Position numbers and translations under genes: made by a program. Below, one piece after another: positions 1 through 7,490 of a DNA stretch of 64,000 nucleotides. The notes under the pieces are model-generated. The model was not told the origin of the DNA, made no database searches, and saw only the letters and a program-made list of their open reading frames with translations. The stretch is from Rhizobium sp. RM (GTDB taxonomy: Bacteria > Pseudomonadota > Alphaproteobacteria > Rhizobiales > Rhizobiaceae): assembly GCF_013390595.1 (NCBI RefSeq), contig NZ_JACAWV010000002.1:1-64000 (forward strand). The letters are read 5' to 3'. Each line of letters opens with the position of its first letter. The first letter of the stretch is position 1.

Positions 1-143
1 TGGAGAAGGACGGCCAGGAAACCTACGTCATCAATGCGCAGAACTGCGTGCACTGTAAGACGTGTGACATCAAGGACCCCAACCAGAACATCAACTGGGT
101 TCCGCCACAAGGCGGCGAAGGGCCGGTTTACGCCAACATGTAA
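1..143 (+). CDS. Electron transfer flavoprotein-ubiquinone oxidoreductase, C-terminal fragment
   Basis: Only the last 46 codons lie in the window (reading frame begins at base 3, TAA at 141-143). The peptide contains [16 protein letters not shown] and ends EGPVYANM, the C-terminal ferredoxin-like segment of ETF-QO that holds cysteines of the [4Fe-4S] cluster. ETF-QO is a membrane-associated flavoprotein that passes electrons from electron transfer flavoprotein to ubiquinone during fatty acid and amino acid oxidation. The FAD and quinone domains lie outside the window. The stop codon sits inside a small inverted repeat (CCAACAT/ATGTTGG), and the tail is partly duplicated 72 bp downstream. Confidence 0.9.
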   Translation, partial: EKDGQETYVINAQNCVHCKTCDIKDPNQNINWVPPQGGEGPVYANM

Positions 144-244
144 TGTTGGTCCGGCGCACACGGACCGCCGTCATCGGGAATGCCCGGCGAAGGGCCTGTA
201 TACGCCAACATGCAATGTTGGCCCGGCCGGTGCGGACCGCGCCT
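114..244 (+). repeat. Imperfect direct repeat of the ETF-QO 3' end (72-bp offset)
   Basis: About 42-48 bases starting at 114 (GGCGAAGGGCC...) recur at 186 with a few substitutions. Each copy contains the palindrome CCAACAT-nnn-ATGTTGG and a following GC-rich stretch. The offset of 72 bases is a multiple of three. In copy 1 the codon at 141-143 is TAA; in copy 2 the matching codon is CAA. The second copy therefore still spells [10 protein letters not shown] in the original frame but lies past the stop. Confidence 0.8.
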
Positions 245-255
245 CGACATCAGAG

Positions 256-287
256 AGCCCGTTCACAGGAATGTGGACGGGCTTTTT
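256..287 (+). terminator. Intrinsic terminator after ETF-QO
   Basis: Stem AGCCCGT/ACGGGCT closes a loop and is followed directly by a T run (TTTTT) at 283-287. It lies about 110 bases after the stop codon. Confidence 0.8.
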
Positions 288-381
288 GCGGTGATTGCAG
301 ATTGCCCTTCAACGACTTACGTATAGGATACGCGCCGACGGGAGCCGCAAGGGTGGCGCGCTTGCGATATGGAGTGAAAGC

Positions 382-1128
382 ATGGCCAGCTCCGAAAGGC
401 TGAAGATCCGTTTGAACGACAAGGCAGGCCGGATTGCCGCTGTTGCGGCGGGCATCATGGTCACCCTGGCGATGACCAGCCATCACGCCGGTGCAGCAAG
501 CTGCCGGACCGATGCCCTTGCGGGCATTGATTGGCGCGAATGCAATAAGAGATTGCTGATGCTGGGAGGAAGCAATCTCGACTCGGCAATGCTGTATGGC
601 ACTGATTTTACCTATACCGACCTTCGTGGCTCGACGCTGAAAGGCGCGAACATGGAAAAGGCGAAGCTTATCCGTACGGCTTTGGGGGAAGCAAACCTGC
701 AAGGCGCCAATCTGACGAAGGTGGAAGCCTATCGTAGCGATTTTACCTCGGCAGATGCTACCAACGCCAAGTTCGTCAACGCCGAAATGCAGCGGGCACA
801 ATTCGAAAAGGCCAAGCTTGATGGAGCCGACTTTACCAAAGCGGAACTCGGTCGCGCGGACTTCGAAGGTGCAAGCCTGCAAGGTGTGAAATTCACTCTG
901 ACGAACCTGTCGAGGGCGCGTTTCGAGGGCGCGACGCTTGGTGGACCGGTCGACTTTTCCAACGCCTTCCTGTTGCTGACAAGGATCGAAGGGGTAGACC
1001 TGTCTTCTGCAACCGGATTGGCGCAAAGCCAGATCGAACTGTCTTGCGGTAATGACAAGACGAAGCTGCCCGCCGGGCTGACCGTACCGTCTTCATGGCC
1101 GTGCGCGGAAGATCCCGAAGACGATTGA
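382..1128 (+). CDS. Secreted pentapeptide-repeat protein
   Basis: The 248-residue product starts at the ATG at 382, preceded by GGAG at 371; an upstream in-frame start at 295 has no good ribosome-binding site. Residues about 12-38 form a hydrophobic signal peptide (KAGRIAAVAAGIMVTLAM, cleavage likely after HAGA). From about residue 65 to 200 the protein carries A(D/N)LxG-type five-residue repeats such as GANLTKV, GADFTKA, RADFEGA and GVKF, which are known to fold into a right-handed quadrilateral beta-helix. Two cysteines flank each end, perhaps forming disulfides in the periplasm. The specific role is unknown; this family ranges from DNA mimics to structural scaffolds. It is flanked by terminators, so it is probably monocistronic. 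Confidence 0.75.
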   Translation: MASSERLKIRLNDKAGRIAAVAAGIMVTLAMTSHHAGAASCRTDALAGIDWRECNKRLLMLGGSNLDSAMLYGTDFTYTDLRGSTLKGANMEKAKLIRTALGEANLQGANLTKVEAYRSDFTSADATNAKFVNAEMQRAQFEKAKLDGADFTKAELGRADFEGASLQGVKFTLTNLSRARFEGATLGGPVDFSNAFLLLTRIEGVDLSSATGLAQSQIELSCGNDKTKLPAGLTVPSSWPCAEDPEDD

Positions 1129-1151
1129 TCGCCAAACGTCTGGAAAGAGAT

Positions 1152-1183
1152 AAGGCCCGTGTAACCTGCGTTACACGGGCCTT
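1152..1183. terminator. Bidirectional intrinsic terminator between convergent genes
   Basis: Perfect 14-bp stem AAGGCCCGTGTAAC/GTTACACGGGCCTT with a CTGC loop, placed between the stop codons of the pentapeptide gene (plus) and the oxidoreductase (minus). Confidence 0.85.
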
Positions 1184-1189
1184 CTGATG

Positions 1190-2206
1190 TCAGAAGCCGG
1201 AGAGCACGACCTTGCCCTTGGCCTTGTTGCTCTCGATCAGCGCATGCGCCTTGATCAGGTTTGCGGCATTGATCGTGCCCAGAACCTCGGTCAGCGTCGT
1301 CTTGATCGTACCGGCGTCTACCAGTTCTGAAACGTGGTTGAGCAGATTGTGCTGTTCGATCATGTCAACGGTCTGGAAGACGGCGCGGGCGAACATCATT
1401 TCCCAATGGATAGAAATGCATTTGCGCTTGAAAGGCATGACGTCGAAGCCGCCTGCCGGATCATCGATCAGCGCATAACGCCCCTGCGGCGCGATCACGG
1501 CGAGGCTGTCTGCAGCATGGACGTCGCTATGGGTTGTCGAAAAGACAAAAGCCGGAGCGCCGATGCCGAGCGCTTCCACTTGCTGGGCAATCGGTTTGCT
1601 GTGATCCACCACATGATGAGCGCCGAGTTCCTTGACCCAATCCATTGTCTCCGGGCGGGAAGCGGTTGCAATGACGGTCAGATCGGTCAGAGCGCGCAAC
1701 AACTGGATGGCAATCGAGCCAACGCCGCCAGCGCCACCAATAACGAGGATGGCATTGGCCGCACCGGGAACGGCGTCCTTGACCCGCAAGCGGTCGAACA
1801 GCGTCTCGTAGGCGGTAATGGCGGTCAGGGGCAGGGCAGCCGCTTCCTCGAAGGAGAGCGTCTGCGGCTTGGCGCCAACGATACGCTCATCGACCAGATG
1901 AAACTCGCTGTTGGAGCCGGGGCGGTTGATGGCGCCGGCATAAAAAACGGCATCGCCCGCTTTGAACAATGTCACTTTTTCTCCGACGGCCTTGACGATG
2001 CCGGCAGCATCGAAGCCAAGCACACGGTATTCGCCGTTTTCCGGTGTCTGGCCGCGTCGAACCTTCGTGTCGACCGGATTGACGGAAACGGCCTTCACCT
2101 CAACCAGAATATCGTGCCCTTTGGCTTCAGGTACAGGCAAATCGATGTCGACGAGAGCATCCTGAGCGGTGATGGGCTGGGCTTTCTGGTAACCGATGGC
2201 ACGCAT
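1190..2206 (-). CDS. Zinc-type alcohol dehydrogenase family (quinone oxidoreductase-like)
   Basis: A 338-residue member of the medium-chain dehydrogenase superfamily. The N-terminal GroES-like catalytic domain spans about residues 1-125; the nucleotide-binding Rossmann motif VIGGAGGVGS is at about 155-164. The ligand residues for catalytic and structural zinc are not evident, as in zinc-free NADPH:quinone reductases. The start at 2206 (MRAIGYQKAQ) follows GGAGAAT; a longer reading to 2341 would run through the divergent promoter and is unlikely. It is divergent from an HxlR regulator, a common arrangement in which the regulator senses quinones or electrophiles and controls the reductase. The physiological substrate is not shown by sequence. 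Confidence 0.85.
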   Translation of the reverse strand: MRAIGYQKAQPITAQDALVDIDLPVPEAKGHDILVEVKAVSVNPVDTKVRRGQTPENGEYRVLGFDAAGIVKAVGEKVTLFKAGDAVFYAGAINRPGSNSEFHLVDERIVGAKPQTLSFEEAAALPLTAITAYETLFDRLRVKDAVPGAANAILVIGGAGGVGSIAIQLLRALTDLTVIATASRPETMDWVKELGAHHVVDHSKPIAQQVEALGIGAPAFVFSTTHSDVHAADSLAVIAPQGRYALIDDPAGGFDVMPFKRKCISIHWEMMFARAVFQTVDMIEQHNLLNHVSELVDAGTIKTTLTEVLGTINAANLIKAHALIESNKAKGKVVLSGF

Positions 2207-2240
2207 GCAGATTCTCCTTTGCTTGTTTGCGTGCCCCTTA

Positions 2241-2260
2241 CTTGATACATATGAACCAAG
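2241..2260. promoter_or_regulatory. Candidate HxlR operator in the divergent promoter region
   Basis: The 20-base sequence CTTGATACATATGAACCAAG matches its own reverse complement at 16 of 20 positions. It lies 35 bases upstream of the oxidoreductase start and 50 bases upstream of the HxlR start, where an autoregulated divergent operator would be expected. Confidence 0.5.
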
Positions 2261-2309
2261 CCCGCAAGAATGCACATTTTTTGACGATACATACAAAAAG
2301 GATACTGTC

Positions 2310-2699
2310 ATGTCCCGTCCACGCGCCAAGCTCACCGGCAACTTCCCCGGATGTCCGGTGGAGTCGACCCTGAGTTTCCTCGATGGAAAATGGAAAGGCG
2401 TGATCCTTTATCACCTCACCAATTCCGGCACGTTGCGCTTCAACGAATTGCGCCGCCATATTCCGAGCGTCACCCAGCGAATGTTGACCAAACAGTTACG
2501 TGAACTGGAAGAAGCAGGACTGATATCGCGCACTGTTTTCCCCGTTGTGCCGCCGCGCGTTGACTACGCGCTGACCCCGCTCGGGGAGAGCATGCGGCCG
2601 GTTATCTCGGCACTCAAAAGCTGGGGCGACACCCATGTCGTTTGCAAGAACGGTGAAAAATATACGCGCATGCCGGACGACACAGAAAAGGCGGCGTAA
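2310..2699 (+). CDS. HxlR-family winged-helix transcriptional regulator
   Basis: A 129-residue protein with the HxlR signature: GCPVESTLSFLDGKWKGVIL near the N terminus, then the winged-helix stretch with RFNELRRHIPSVTQRMLTKQL as helix-turn-helix and the wing GLISRTVFPVVPPRVDYALT. A single cysteine lies in the N-terminal GCPV motif (residue 15), the position of the redox-sensing cysteine in YodB-like and QorR-like members. This is family knowledge; thiol sensing here is inference. It is divergently transcribed from the quinone oxidoreductase-like gene and probably represses it and itself. Confidence 0.85.
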   Translation: MSRPRAKLTGNFPGCPVESTLSFLDGKWKGVILYHLTNSGTLRFNELRRHIPSVTQRMLTKQLRELEEAGLISRTVFPVVPPRVDYALTPLGESMRPVISALKSWGDTHVVCKNGEKYTRMPDDTEKAA

Positions 2700-2764
2700 A
2701 AGCCAGCGCGCGCATTTGTGAGCAATGTCCTGAGAAAAATAACGGGTGAAGACTGCGTCGTGGG

Positions 2765-2783
2765 CGTGTTGCAATGCAACACG
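2765..2783. promoter_or_regulatory. Perfect 19-bp palindrome upstream of uppP
   Basis: CGTGTTGCA-A-TGCAACACG has perfect 9-base arms and a single central base. It is 62 bases before the uppP start codon and 65 bases after the HxlR stop, with a CATAAT hexamer at 2802-2807 that could be part of a -10 element. The size and symmetry suit a dimeric repressor operator; the regulator is not identifiable. Confidence 0.55.
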
Positions 2784-2845
2784 TATTTGCCCCGATTGAT
2801 GCATAATGCTGCGGCATCGATTCGCAAGCAGGGACATCACATCAC

Positions 2846-3682
2846 ATGAGCATCGGTTGGCTTGAGGCCGGATTTCTCGGTCTGTTGCAGGGATTGACGG
2901 AGTTTCTTCCCATTTCTTCGAGCGCGCATTTGCGCATTGCCGGGGAGTTTCTGCCCTCTGGCGCCGATCCTGGCGCAGCCTTTACGGCGATCACCCAGAT
3001 CGGTACCGAATTGGCGGTTCTGGTCTATTTCTGGTCTGACATCATGCGGATCGCCACGGCCTGGTTGCGTCAGAACCTGCGGCTGGGAACTTACGACAAG
3101 TCCGATGCGCGCCTCGGCTGGTTGATTATCATCGGCTCCGTGCCGATCGTGCTTCTCGGCCTGCTGTTCAAGGATGCCATCGAGCATTCGCTGCGCAATC
3201 TCTACATCACCGCTGTCATGCTGATTGTGTTTGGTATCGTTCTTGGCATCGCCGACAAGATCGGTGCAAAGCGCTACAAGCTGAACCAGCTCATCTGGCG
3301 TGATGGCATTCTCTTCGGTTTCGCACAGGCCATGGCGCTCATCCCCGGTGTCTCCCGTTCGGGTGGTACGATCAGCGCCGGCCTGCTGCTTGGCTACACG
3401 CGTGAGGCTGCGGCACGATATTCGTTCCTGCTGGCTGTTCCCGCTGTCTTCGGCTCCGGTTTCTACCAGCTTTTCAAGAGTATCGGCGAAGACAATCCGG
3501 TGGGTTGGGGCCCGACGGCTCTGGCGACAGTCATCGCCTTTTTCGTCGGTTATGCCGTTATCGTTTTCTTCCTGCGACTTGTCTCGACGAAGAGCTACAT
3601 GCCGTTCGTCTATTACCGCGTGGTGATCGGTGTCATCCTGCTTGGTCTTCTGGCCACAGGTGTTATCAACGCTGGCGGCTGA
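2846..3682 (+). CDS. uppP: Undecaprenyl-diphosphatase
   Basis: A 278-residue polytopic membrane enzyme that removes the terminal phosphate of undecaprenyl diphosphate, recycling the lipid carrier for peptidoglycan and other envelope polysaccharides; overexpression in other bacteria gives bacitracin resistance. Family motifs are present: Q15-GLTE19-FLPISSSAHL at the N terminus and PGVSRSGGT at about 167-175 with the essential arginine. About eight hydrophobic segments are visible, and the length is typical. The gene is monocistronic, with a strong palindrome 5' and a hairpin 3'. Confidence 0.95.
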   Translation: MSIGWLEAGFLGLLQGLTEFLPISSSAHLRIAGEFLPSGADPGAAFTAITQIGTELAVLVYFWSDIMRIATAWLRQNLRLGTYDKSDARLGWLIIIGSVPIVLLGLLFKDAIEHSLRNLYITAVMLIVFGIVLGIADKIGAKRYKLNQLIWRDGILFGFAQAMALIPGVSRSGGTISAGLLLGYTREAAARYSFLLAVPAVFGSGFYQLFKSIGEDNPVGWGPTALATVIAFFVGYAVIVFFLRLVSTKSYMPFVYYRVVIGVILLGLLATGVINAGG

Positions 3683-3696
3683 TAGAGGCTTAAGAT

Positions 3697-3724
3697 CTGC
3701 CAGTGCGCTTCTTCGGGCTGGCAG
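3697..3724. terminator. Hairpin between convergent uppP and GNAT genes
   Basis: Stem CTGCCAG/CTGGCAG lies between the uppP stop and the stop of the minus-strand gene. No long T run follows, so efficiency is uncertain. Confidence 0.4.
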
Positions 3725-3745
3725 GATCGTTTCAAGGAGACTGGA

Positions 3746-4207
3746 TCAGCCTGTCTTCGGGCTTCCGATCATAAAAATATCGAGATCGGAAACATTCGGC
3801 TCGATCAGGCTGAAACCCTGCTTCAGATAGTAGGGTGCCTTATCCGATGTGGCGCAGAGATAGCACGACGCATGTCCGCGCTTTTCCGCTTCCAGGCGAC
3901 TTTCCAAAAGCAGCCGTGCCGCAATGCCCTGTCGTCTGAATTGAGGTTCGACCCAGAGCGCGGCAATCCACGGCGCGTATTGCGGGCGTTCGTCGTGATC
4001 GTTCTCGATCACCAGAACGGACCCTGCGTAGTCACCGTTGTCGTGGGCGACGAGGGCGAAGGGAATACGGTCGCTTGCCAGCATCGGCTCCAGGTGTGCA
4101 CGGTAATGTTCAACGGGAATACCGCTATCTGTCCACCAGGCGTTCCAGCCACGATGGGCAACCGTATCCGCAAAATGTGGATGATCTCTCAGGTTCGAAA
4201 TTCTCAT
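3746..4207 (-). CDS. GNAT-family N-acetyltransferase
   Basis: A 153-residue single-domain acetyltransferase. The start ATG at 4207 is preceded by GGGGGA; a TTG 12 bases upstream is the alternative. Residues 82-100 contain the acetyl-CoA-binding pattern ALWVEPQFRRQGIAARLL (Q/RxxGxG/A loop), followed by the C-terminal motif YYLKQGFSLIE typical of GNAT motif B. The acyl acceptor cannot be told from sequence. It stands alone between convergent uppP and a gap before the mgtE terminator. Confidence 0.85.
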   Translation of the reverse strand: MRISNLRDHPHFADTVAHRGWNAWWTDSGIPVEHYRAHLEPMLASDRIPFALVAHDNGDYAGSVLVIENDHDERPQYAPWIAALWVEPQFRRQGIAARLLLESRLEAEKRGHASCYLCATSDKAPYYLKQGFSLIEPNVSDLDIFMIGSPKTG

Positions 4208-4313
4208 GGTTCCCCCCAATACTTGTCAGGCTGCATGCAAGCCCATCGCTTGAATCAGTTTTGCAGTACGCCCTCGTAACTTTATGGAAACACGGATTTT
4301 TCGAGGGGTATCG

Positions 4314-4346
4314 TAAAATTGCCCGGTCGCGTGACTGCGACCGGGC
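4314..4346 (-). terminator. Intrinsic terminator of mgtE
   Basis: The 10-bp stem GCCCGGTCGC/GCGACCGGGC (4321-4346) is followed on the minus strand by a run of T (AATTTTA), 13 bases after the mgtE stop codon. Confidence 0.85.
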
Positions 4347-4358
4347 GGCATTGCTTCT

Positions 4359-5732
4359 TTAAAGCAGCGTGCCGCTGAGAATGACCAGCGCGACGGAGAA
4401 GTAGATCACCAGTCCGCTGACATCCACCAGCGTTGCCACGAAGGGCGCTGACGCGCTGGCAGGATCAAGCCGCAGGCGCTGCAGCACGAAGGGCAGCATG
4501 GAGCCTGCCAGCGAACCGAAGGTCACGATACCGACGAGAGCGGCAAAGACGGTCGCGCCAACCAGCAGCCAGTGTTCGCCGTAATCGTAGAAACCGGCCT
4601 GCTGCCAGACGGTCAGTCGCAGGAAACCAATAGCGCCGAGAATGCAGCCGAGTGTCAGCCCGGTCGGGATTTCACGCAGTAAAACCCGCCACCAGTCCGA
4701 CAGCTTCAACTCGCCAAGCGCCAGCGCCCGGATGATGAGCGAGGTTGCCTGCGAACCGGAATTGCCACCGGATGACATGATGAGCGGAATGAACAGCGTC
4801 AGCACGACGGCTTTTTCCAACTCACCCTCAAAGTGCTGCATGGCGCTTGCTGTCAGCATTTCTCCAAGGAAGAGGGCGGCAAGCCAGCCCGCACGTTTGC
4901 GGATCATATCCGGGAAGCCGATCGACATGTAGGGTTTGCCGAGTGCTTCCATGCCGCCGAACTTGTGCGCATCCTCCGTGGTATCGGCGATCATCGTGTC
5001 GATCACGTCGTCGACTGTTACGATGCCAAGCATGCGCGCATTCTCGTCCACGACGGGCAGGGCCAGGAGGTCGTGCTTGCGGATCAGTCGGGCGACATCT
5101 TCCTGCGACATCATCGGATCGGCCGAAACGAGGCCTTCTCGTGAAGCCACCGAGAGGATCGACGCGTCCGGTTCTCCGGTCAGCAGCCGTCGCAGCGTCA
5201 CCACCTTGGAAAGCGTCTTGTCCTTGGCCAACACATAGATGGCGTAGACCGTTTCACGCGACCGTTCGACGAAACGGATGTGCGAAAGGGTCTGCTCCAC
5301 CGTCCAGTCGTCCGGTACGCTGACGAATTCCGTGGTCATGATGGAACCGGCCGTGCGTGGCGGATACCCCATCAGGTGCTGGATGGAGAGCGCGGCTGCA
5401 CGGTCCAGTCGGGCAAAAAGCCGGCCCCGTGGTCCGTCTTCCATCTCAGCCAGAATATCCGCGACACGGTCGTCGGACATCAGGTTGACGATGGGTGCTG
5501 CTTTTTCGACCGGAAAATGGGCGATGATCTCGGCTGCCTTGTGCAACTCCGGCCGGTCGAGAATGGCGACAGCCTTCGCTTGCGGCATGGCCAGCAGTGT
5601 GGTTGCGGCAGCAACAACATCGAGCGTGTTCAGTTGCTCGACGCGTTCTGCAATGGTGGATGGACCCGAGTTACCGCCACGAAGGAGACGCGCGGCCTTG
5701 CTGGCCCTCTGGGAGAGGTTGTGGAAGTTCAT
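4359..5732 (-). CDS. mgtE: Magnesium transporter MgtE
   Basis: A 457-residue protein with the full MgtE architecture: an N-terminal superhelical MgtE_N domain (about 35-135), a pair of CBS domains (about 138-255; GSIMTTEFVSVP and GIVTVDDVID), a plug helix, and a C-terminal membrane domain of five helices with the pore signature LIMSSGGNSGSQATSLIIRALALGE. Known members are Mg2+-gated channels in which the cytosolic N and CBS domains close the pore when Mg2+ is plentiful. The gene is monocistronic, ends in a strong terminator, and starts after a structured leader (5765-5815) that may regulate it. Confidence 0.95.
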   Translation of the reverse strand: MNFHNLSQRASKAARLLRGGNSGPSTIAERVEQLNTLDVVAAATTLLAMPQAKAVAILDRPELHKAAEIIAHFPVEKAAPIVNLMSDDRVADILAEMEDGPRGRLFARLDRAAALSIQHLMGYPPRTAGSIMTTEFVSVPDDWTVEQTLSHIRFVERSRETVYAIYVLAKDKTLSKVVTLRRLLTGEPDASILSVASREGLVSADPMMSQEDVARLIRKHDLLALPVVDENARMLGIVTVDDVIDTMIADTTEDAHKFGGMEALGKPYMSIGFPDMIRKRAGWLAALFLGEMLTASAMQHFEGELEKAVVLTLFIPLIMSSGGNSGSQATSLIIRALALGELKLSDWWRVLLREIPTGLTLGCILGAIGFLRLTVWQQAGFYDYGEHWLLVGATVFAALVGIVTFGSLAGSMLPFVLQRLRLDPASASAPFVATLVDVSGLVIYFSVALVILSGTLL

Positions 5733-5764
5733 GATTGCTCACCTTTCCGTCGATTCGCCGATCA

Positions 5765-5815
5765 CGGCGAACGCGGTGGTGAGCCGACAGGAGTCGGATC
5801 AGTTCCCGTTCGCCG
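5765..5815 (-). promoter_or_regulatory. Structured leader upstream of mgtE (candidate cis-regulatory RNA)
   Basis: Read on the minus strand, a perfect 9-bp outer stem CGGCGAACG/CGTTCGCCG (5807-5815 with 5765-5773) encloses an inner hairpin CCGAC/GTCGG with a four-base loop (5784-5797). The element ends 32 bases before the mgtE start codon. It does not resemble the M-box consensus that I know, so the class is unassigned. Confidence 0.45.
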
Positions 5816-5995
5816 CTTTCGGCAAAGGCAATCGACTACTACTGTCGCTAGACATCCAATGATGCTCCGTTGAAATCCGCGAGATGCTGCGTCACAGCAT
5901 GCGCGTGGGGAGGTGGTGCGCCTGAAACCGAAAAGAGTCAAGCGCCCGATTGTAAAATTTCAGCAAGGTTGAAAGGCGGTTTCGCCGGGTGGCTG

Positions 5996-6019
5996 AAAAG
6001 CGGCGTTAAGCCGCTTTTT
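5996..6019 (-). terminator. Hairpin spanning the stop codon of the MFS gene
   Basis: AAAAGCGGC/GCCGCTTTT flanks GTTAA, so the TAA stop of the minus-strand MFS gene (6006-6008) lies in the loop. On the minus strand the stem is followed by TTTTC, so it probably serves as terminator. Confidence 0.6.
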
Positions 6020-7250
6020 CACGACGCTCCACGGCCACGGAAACGAGGAAAACGCCAAGGCCGAGAAGCGACAGAACCGCGCCCACATAACCGGTCGAGG
6101 CATAACCGTAACCCATGGCAATCACCATGCCGCCCAGCCATGCACCAAGCGCGTTGGCGATGTTGAAGGCGGAGTGGTTGGATGCAGCCGCAAGCGTCTG
6201 CGCATCCGCAGCAACGTCCATCAACCGGGTCTGTACGGCCGGGCATGCAGCAAAGCCGCAGCCGATCAGGAAGACGCACAGGCACAGCATGAAAGGATCA
6301 TGCGCCGTCATTCCAAAGAGCACCATCAGCACGACGTTAAAAGCGAGCATGCCGCCGATCGTGCCGTTGAGCGAGATGTCGGCCAGCCGCGAACCGACCA
6401 CATTGCCGACATTCATGCCGATACCGAAGAGCGCCAGTACCATTGAGACGGTCGAGACCGGCATCATGGCAACGTCGGTGGTGGTCTTGGCGATATAGCT
6501 GAAGACCGCGAACATGCCGCCGAAACCCGTCGATGCAATCGCCAGCGTTAGCCAGACCTGCACACGCCGGAAGGCGCCGAGTTCGCGCCACAGGCTGGCA
6601 CCTTCCTCCACCTTGTCACGCGGCTGGAAAAGCCACAGCAATGCGACGGTGAGGATGCCAATGCCGCCAACCAGCATGAAGGCTGCGCGCCACGAGAAAT
6701 GCTGACCGAAGAAGGTGGCAAGCGGTGTTCCAAGAAGGGTTGCTATGGTCAGGCCGAGCATGACACGGCCAACAGCCCGCGCCCGCTTGTGGATGGGTGC
6801 CATCGAAGCGGCGACGAGAGCGGCAACGCCGAAATAGGCGCCGTGTGGCAGGCCGGTGATGAAGCGCAGAATGGTGAAGCTGACAAAATCAGGCGCCATG
6901 GCGCTCAAAATGTTGCCGATGGCGAAGATGCTCATCAGTCCCAGCAGCAATGTGCGGCGCGTCATGCGGGCAGCAAGTATGGCAATGATCGGTGCGCCAA
7001 TAACGACGCCGAGCGCATAAGCGGTGATGACGTAACCGGCCTGTGGTACGCTGACGCCATAGGTCGTGGCGACATCAGGCAGCAGGCCCATGATCGCAAA
7101 CTCGCCGGTACCAATGCCAAAACCGCCCGCGGCAAGGGCCAGCTCGATAAGTGCTATGGCTAGGGGCGGCAAGGTGGCGGCTGCTGCCGTCGTGCCAATG
7201 GTTTCACTCTCCGCTCCAAGGCGGACTTCAGACGTGTGCGGCTGACTCAT
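6006..7250 (-). CDS. MFS efflux transporter (AraJ/YdhP-like)
   Basis: A 414-residue inner-membrane transporter with twelve predicted hydrophobic segments. Motif A-like loops (LAARMTRRTLLL after TM2) and the drug:H+ antiporter-1 pattern GLPHGAYFGVAALVAA after TM4 place it with the AraJ/NepI/YdhP group of sugar or small-molecule effluxers. The first 25 residues are a cytosolic tail. The start at 7250 is followed closely upstream by a short dyad (7331-7346). The substrate is unknown. Confidence 0.85.
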   Translation of the reverse strand: MSQPHTSEVRLGAESETIGTTAAAATLPPLAIALIELALAAGGFGIGTGEFAIMGLLPDVATTYGVSVPQAGYVITAYALGVVIGAPIIAILAARMTRRTLLLGLMSIFAIGNILSAMAPDFVSFTILRFITGLPHGAYFGVAALVAASMAPIHKRARAVGRVMLGLTIATLLGTPLATFFGQHFSWRAAFMLVGGIGILTVALLWLFQPRDKVEEGASLWRELGAFRRVQVWLTLAIASTGFGGMFAVFSYIAKTTTDVAMMPVSTVSMVLALFGIGMNVGNVVGSRLADISLNGTIGGMLAFNVVLMVLFGMTAHDPFMLCLCVFLIGCGFAACPAVQTRLMDVAADAQTLAAASNHSAFNIANALGAWLGGMVIAMGYGYASTGYVGAVLSLLGLGVFLVSVAVERREKAA

Positions 7251-7330
7251 GGCGACCTGAAAAGGGATATAAAGAACAGAAAAAAGGGCAAGGCTGTATG
7301 GGAAACAACCTGCCCTGACTGGAGATGCGC

Positions 7331-7346
7331 GGTCATGAAAATGACC
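7331..7346. promoter_or_regulatory. Short dyad upstream of the MFS gene
   Basis: GGTCATGAAAATGACC has perfect 6-base arms around GAAA. It lies 80 bases upstream of the MFS start in the 240-base divergent gap to the lipid kinase gene. It could be an operator; there is no further support. Confidence 0.25.
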
Positions 7347-7490
7347 TTAAGTATTTTCTAACATGGAATAGTGCATCGCGGTAGAGTTATTCGTGGCAAA
7401 AAATTTGCGTTCACGCGATGGTGTTTGGAACCTCATTGGAGGGCGGGCATTTATGCGCCTGTGCGAAGCCTCGGCAGAACCGGATAAGAC

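Noticed and set aside
250-1026. 258-residue minus-strand open frame opposite the pentapeptide gene
   Set aside because: It is the antisense shadow of the repeat pattern, starts with no ribosome-binding site and has no domain-like sequence.
5733-5860. M-box (ykoK) riboswitch before mgtE
   Set aside because: The region is structured, but the conserved core and multi-helix arrangement of the class could not be matched, so it is reported only as an unassigned leader.
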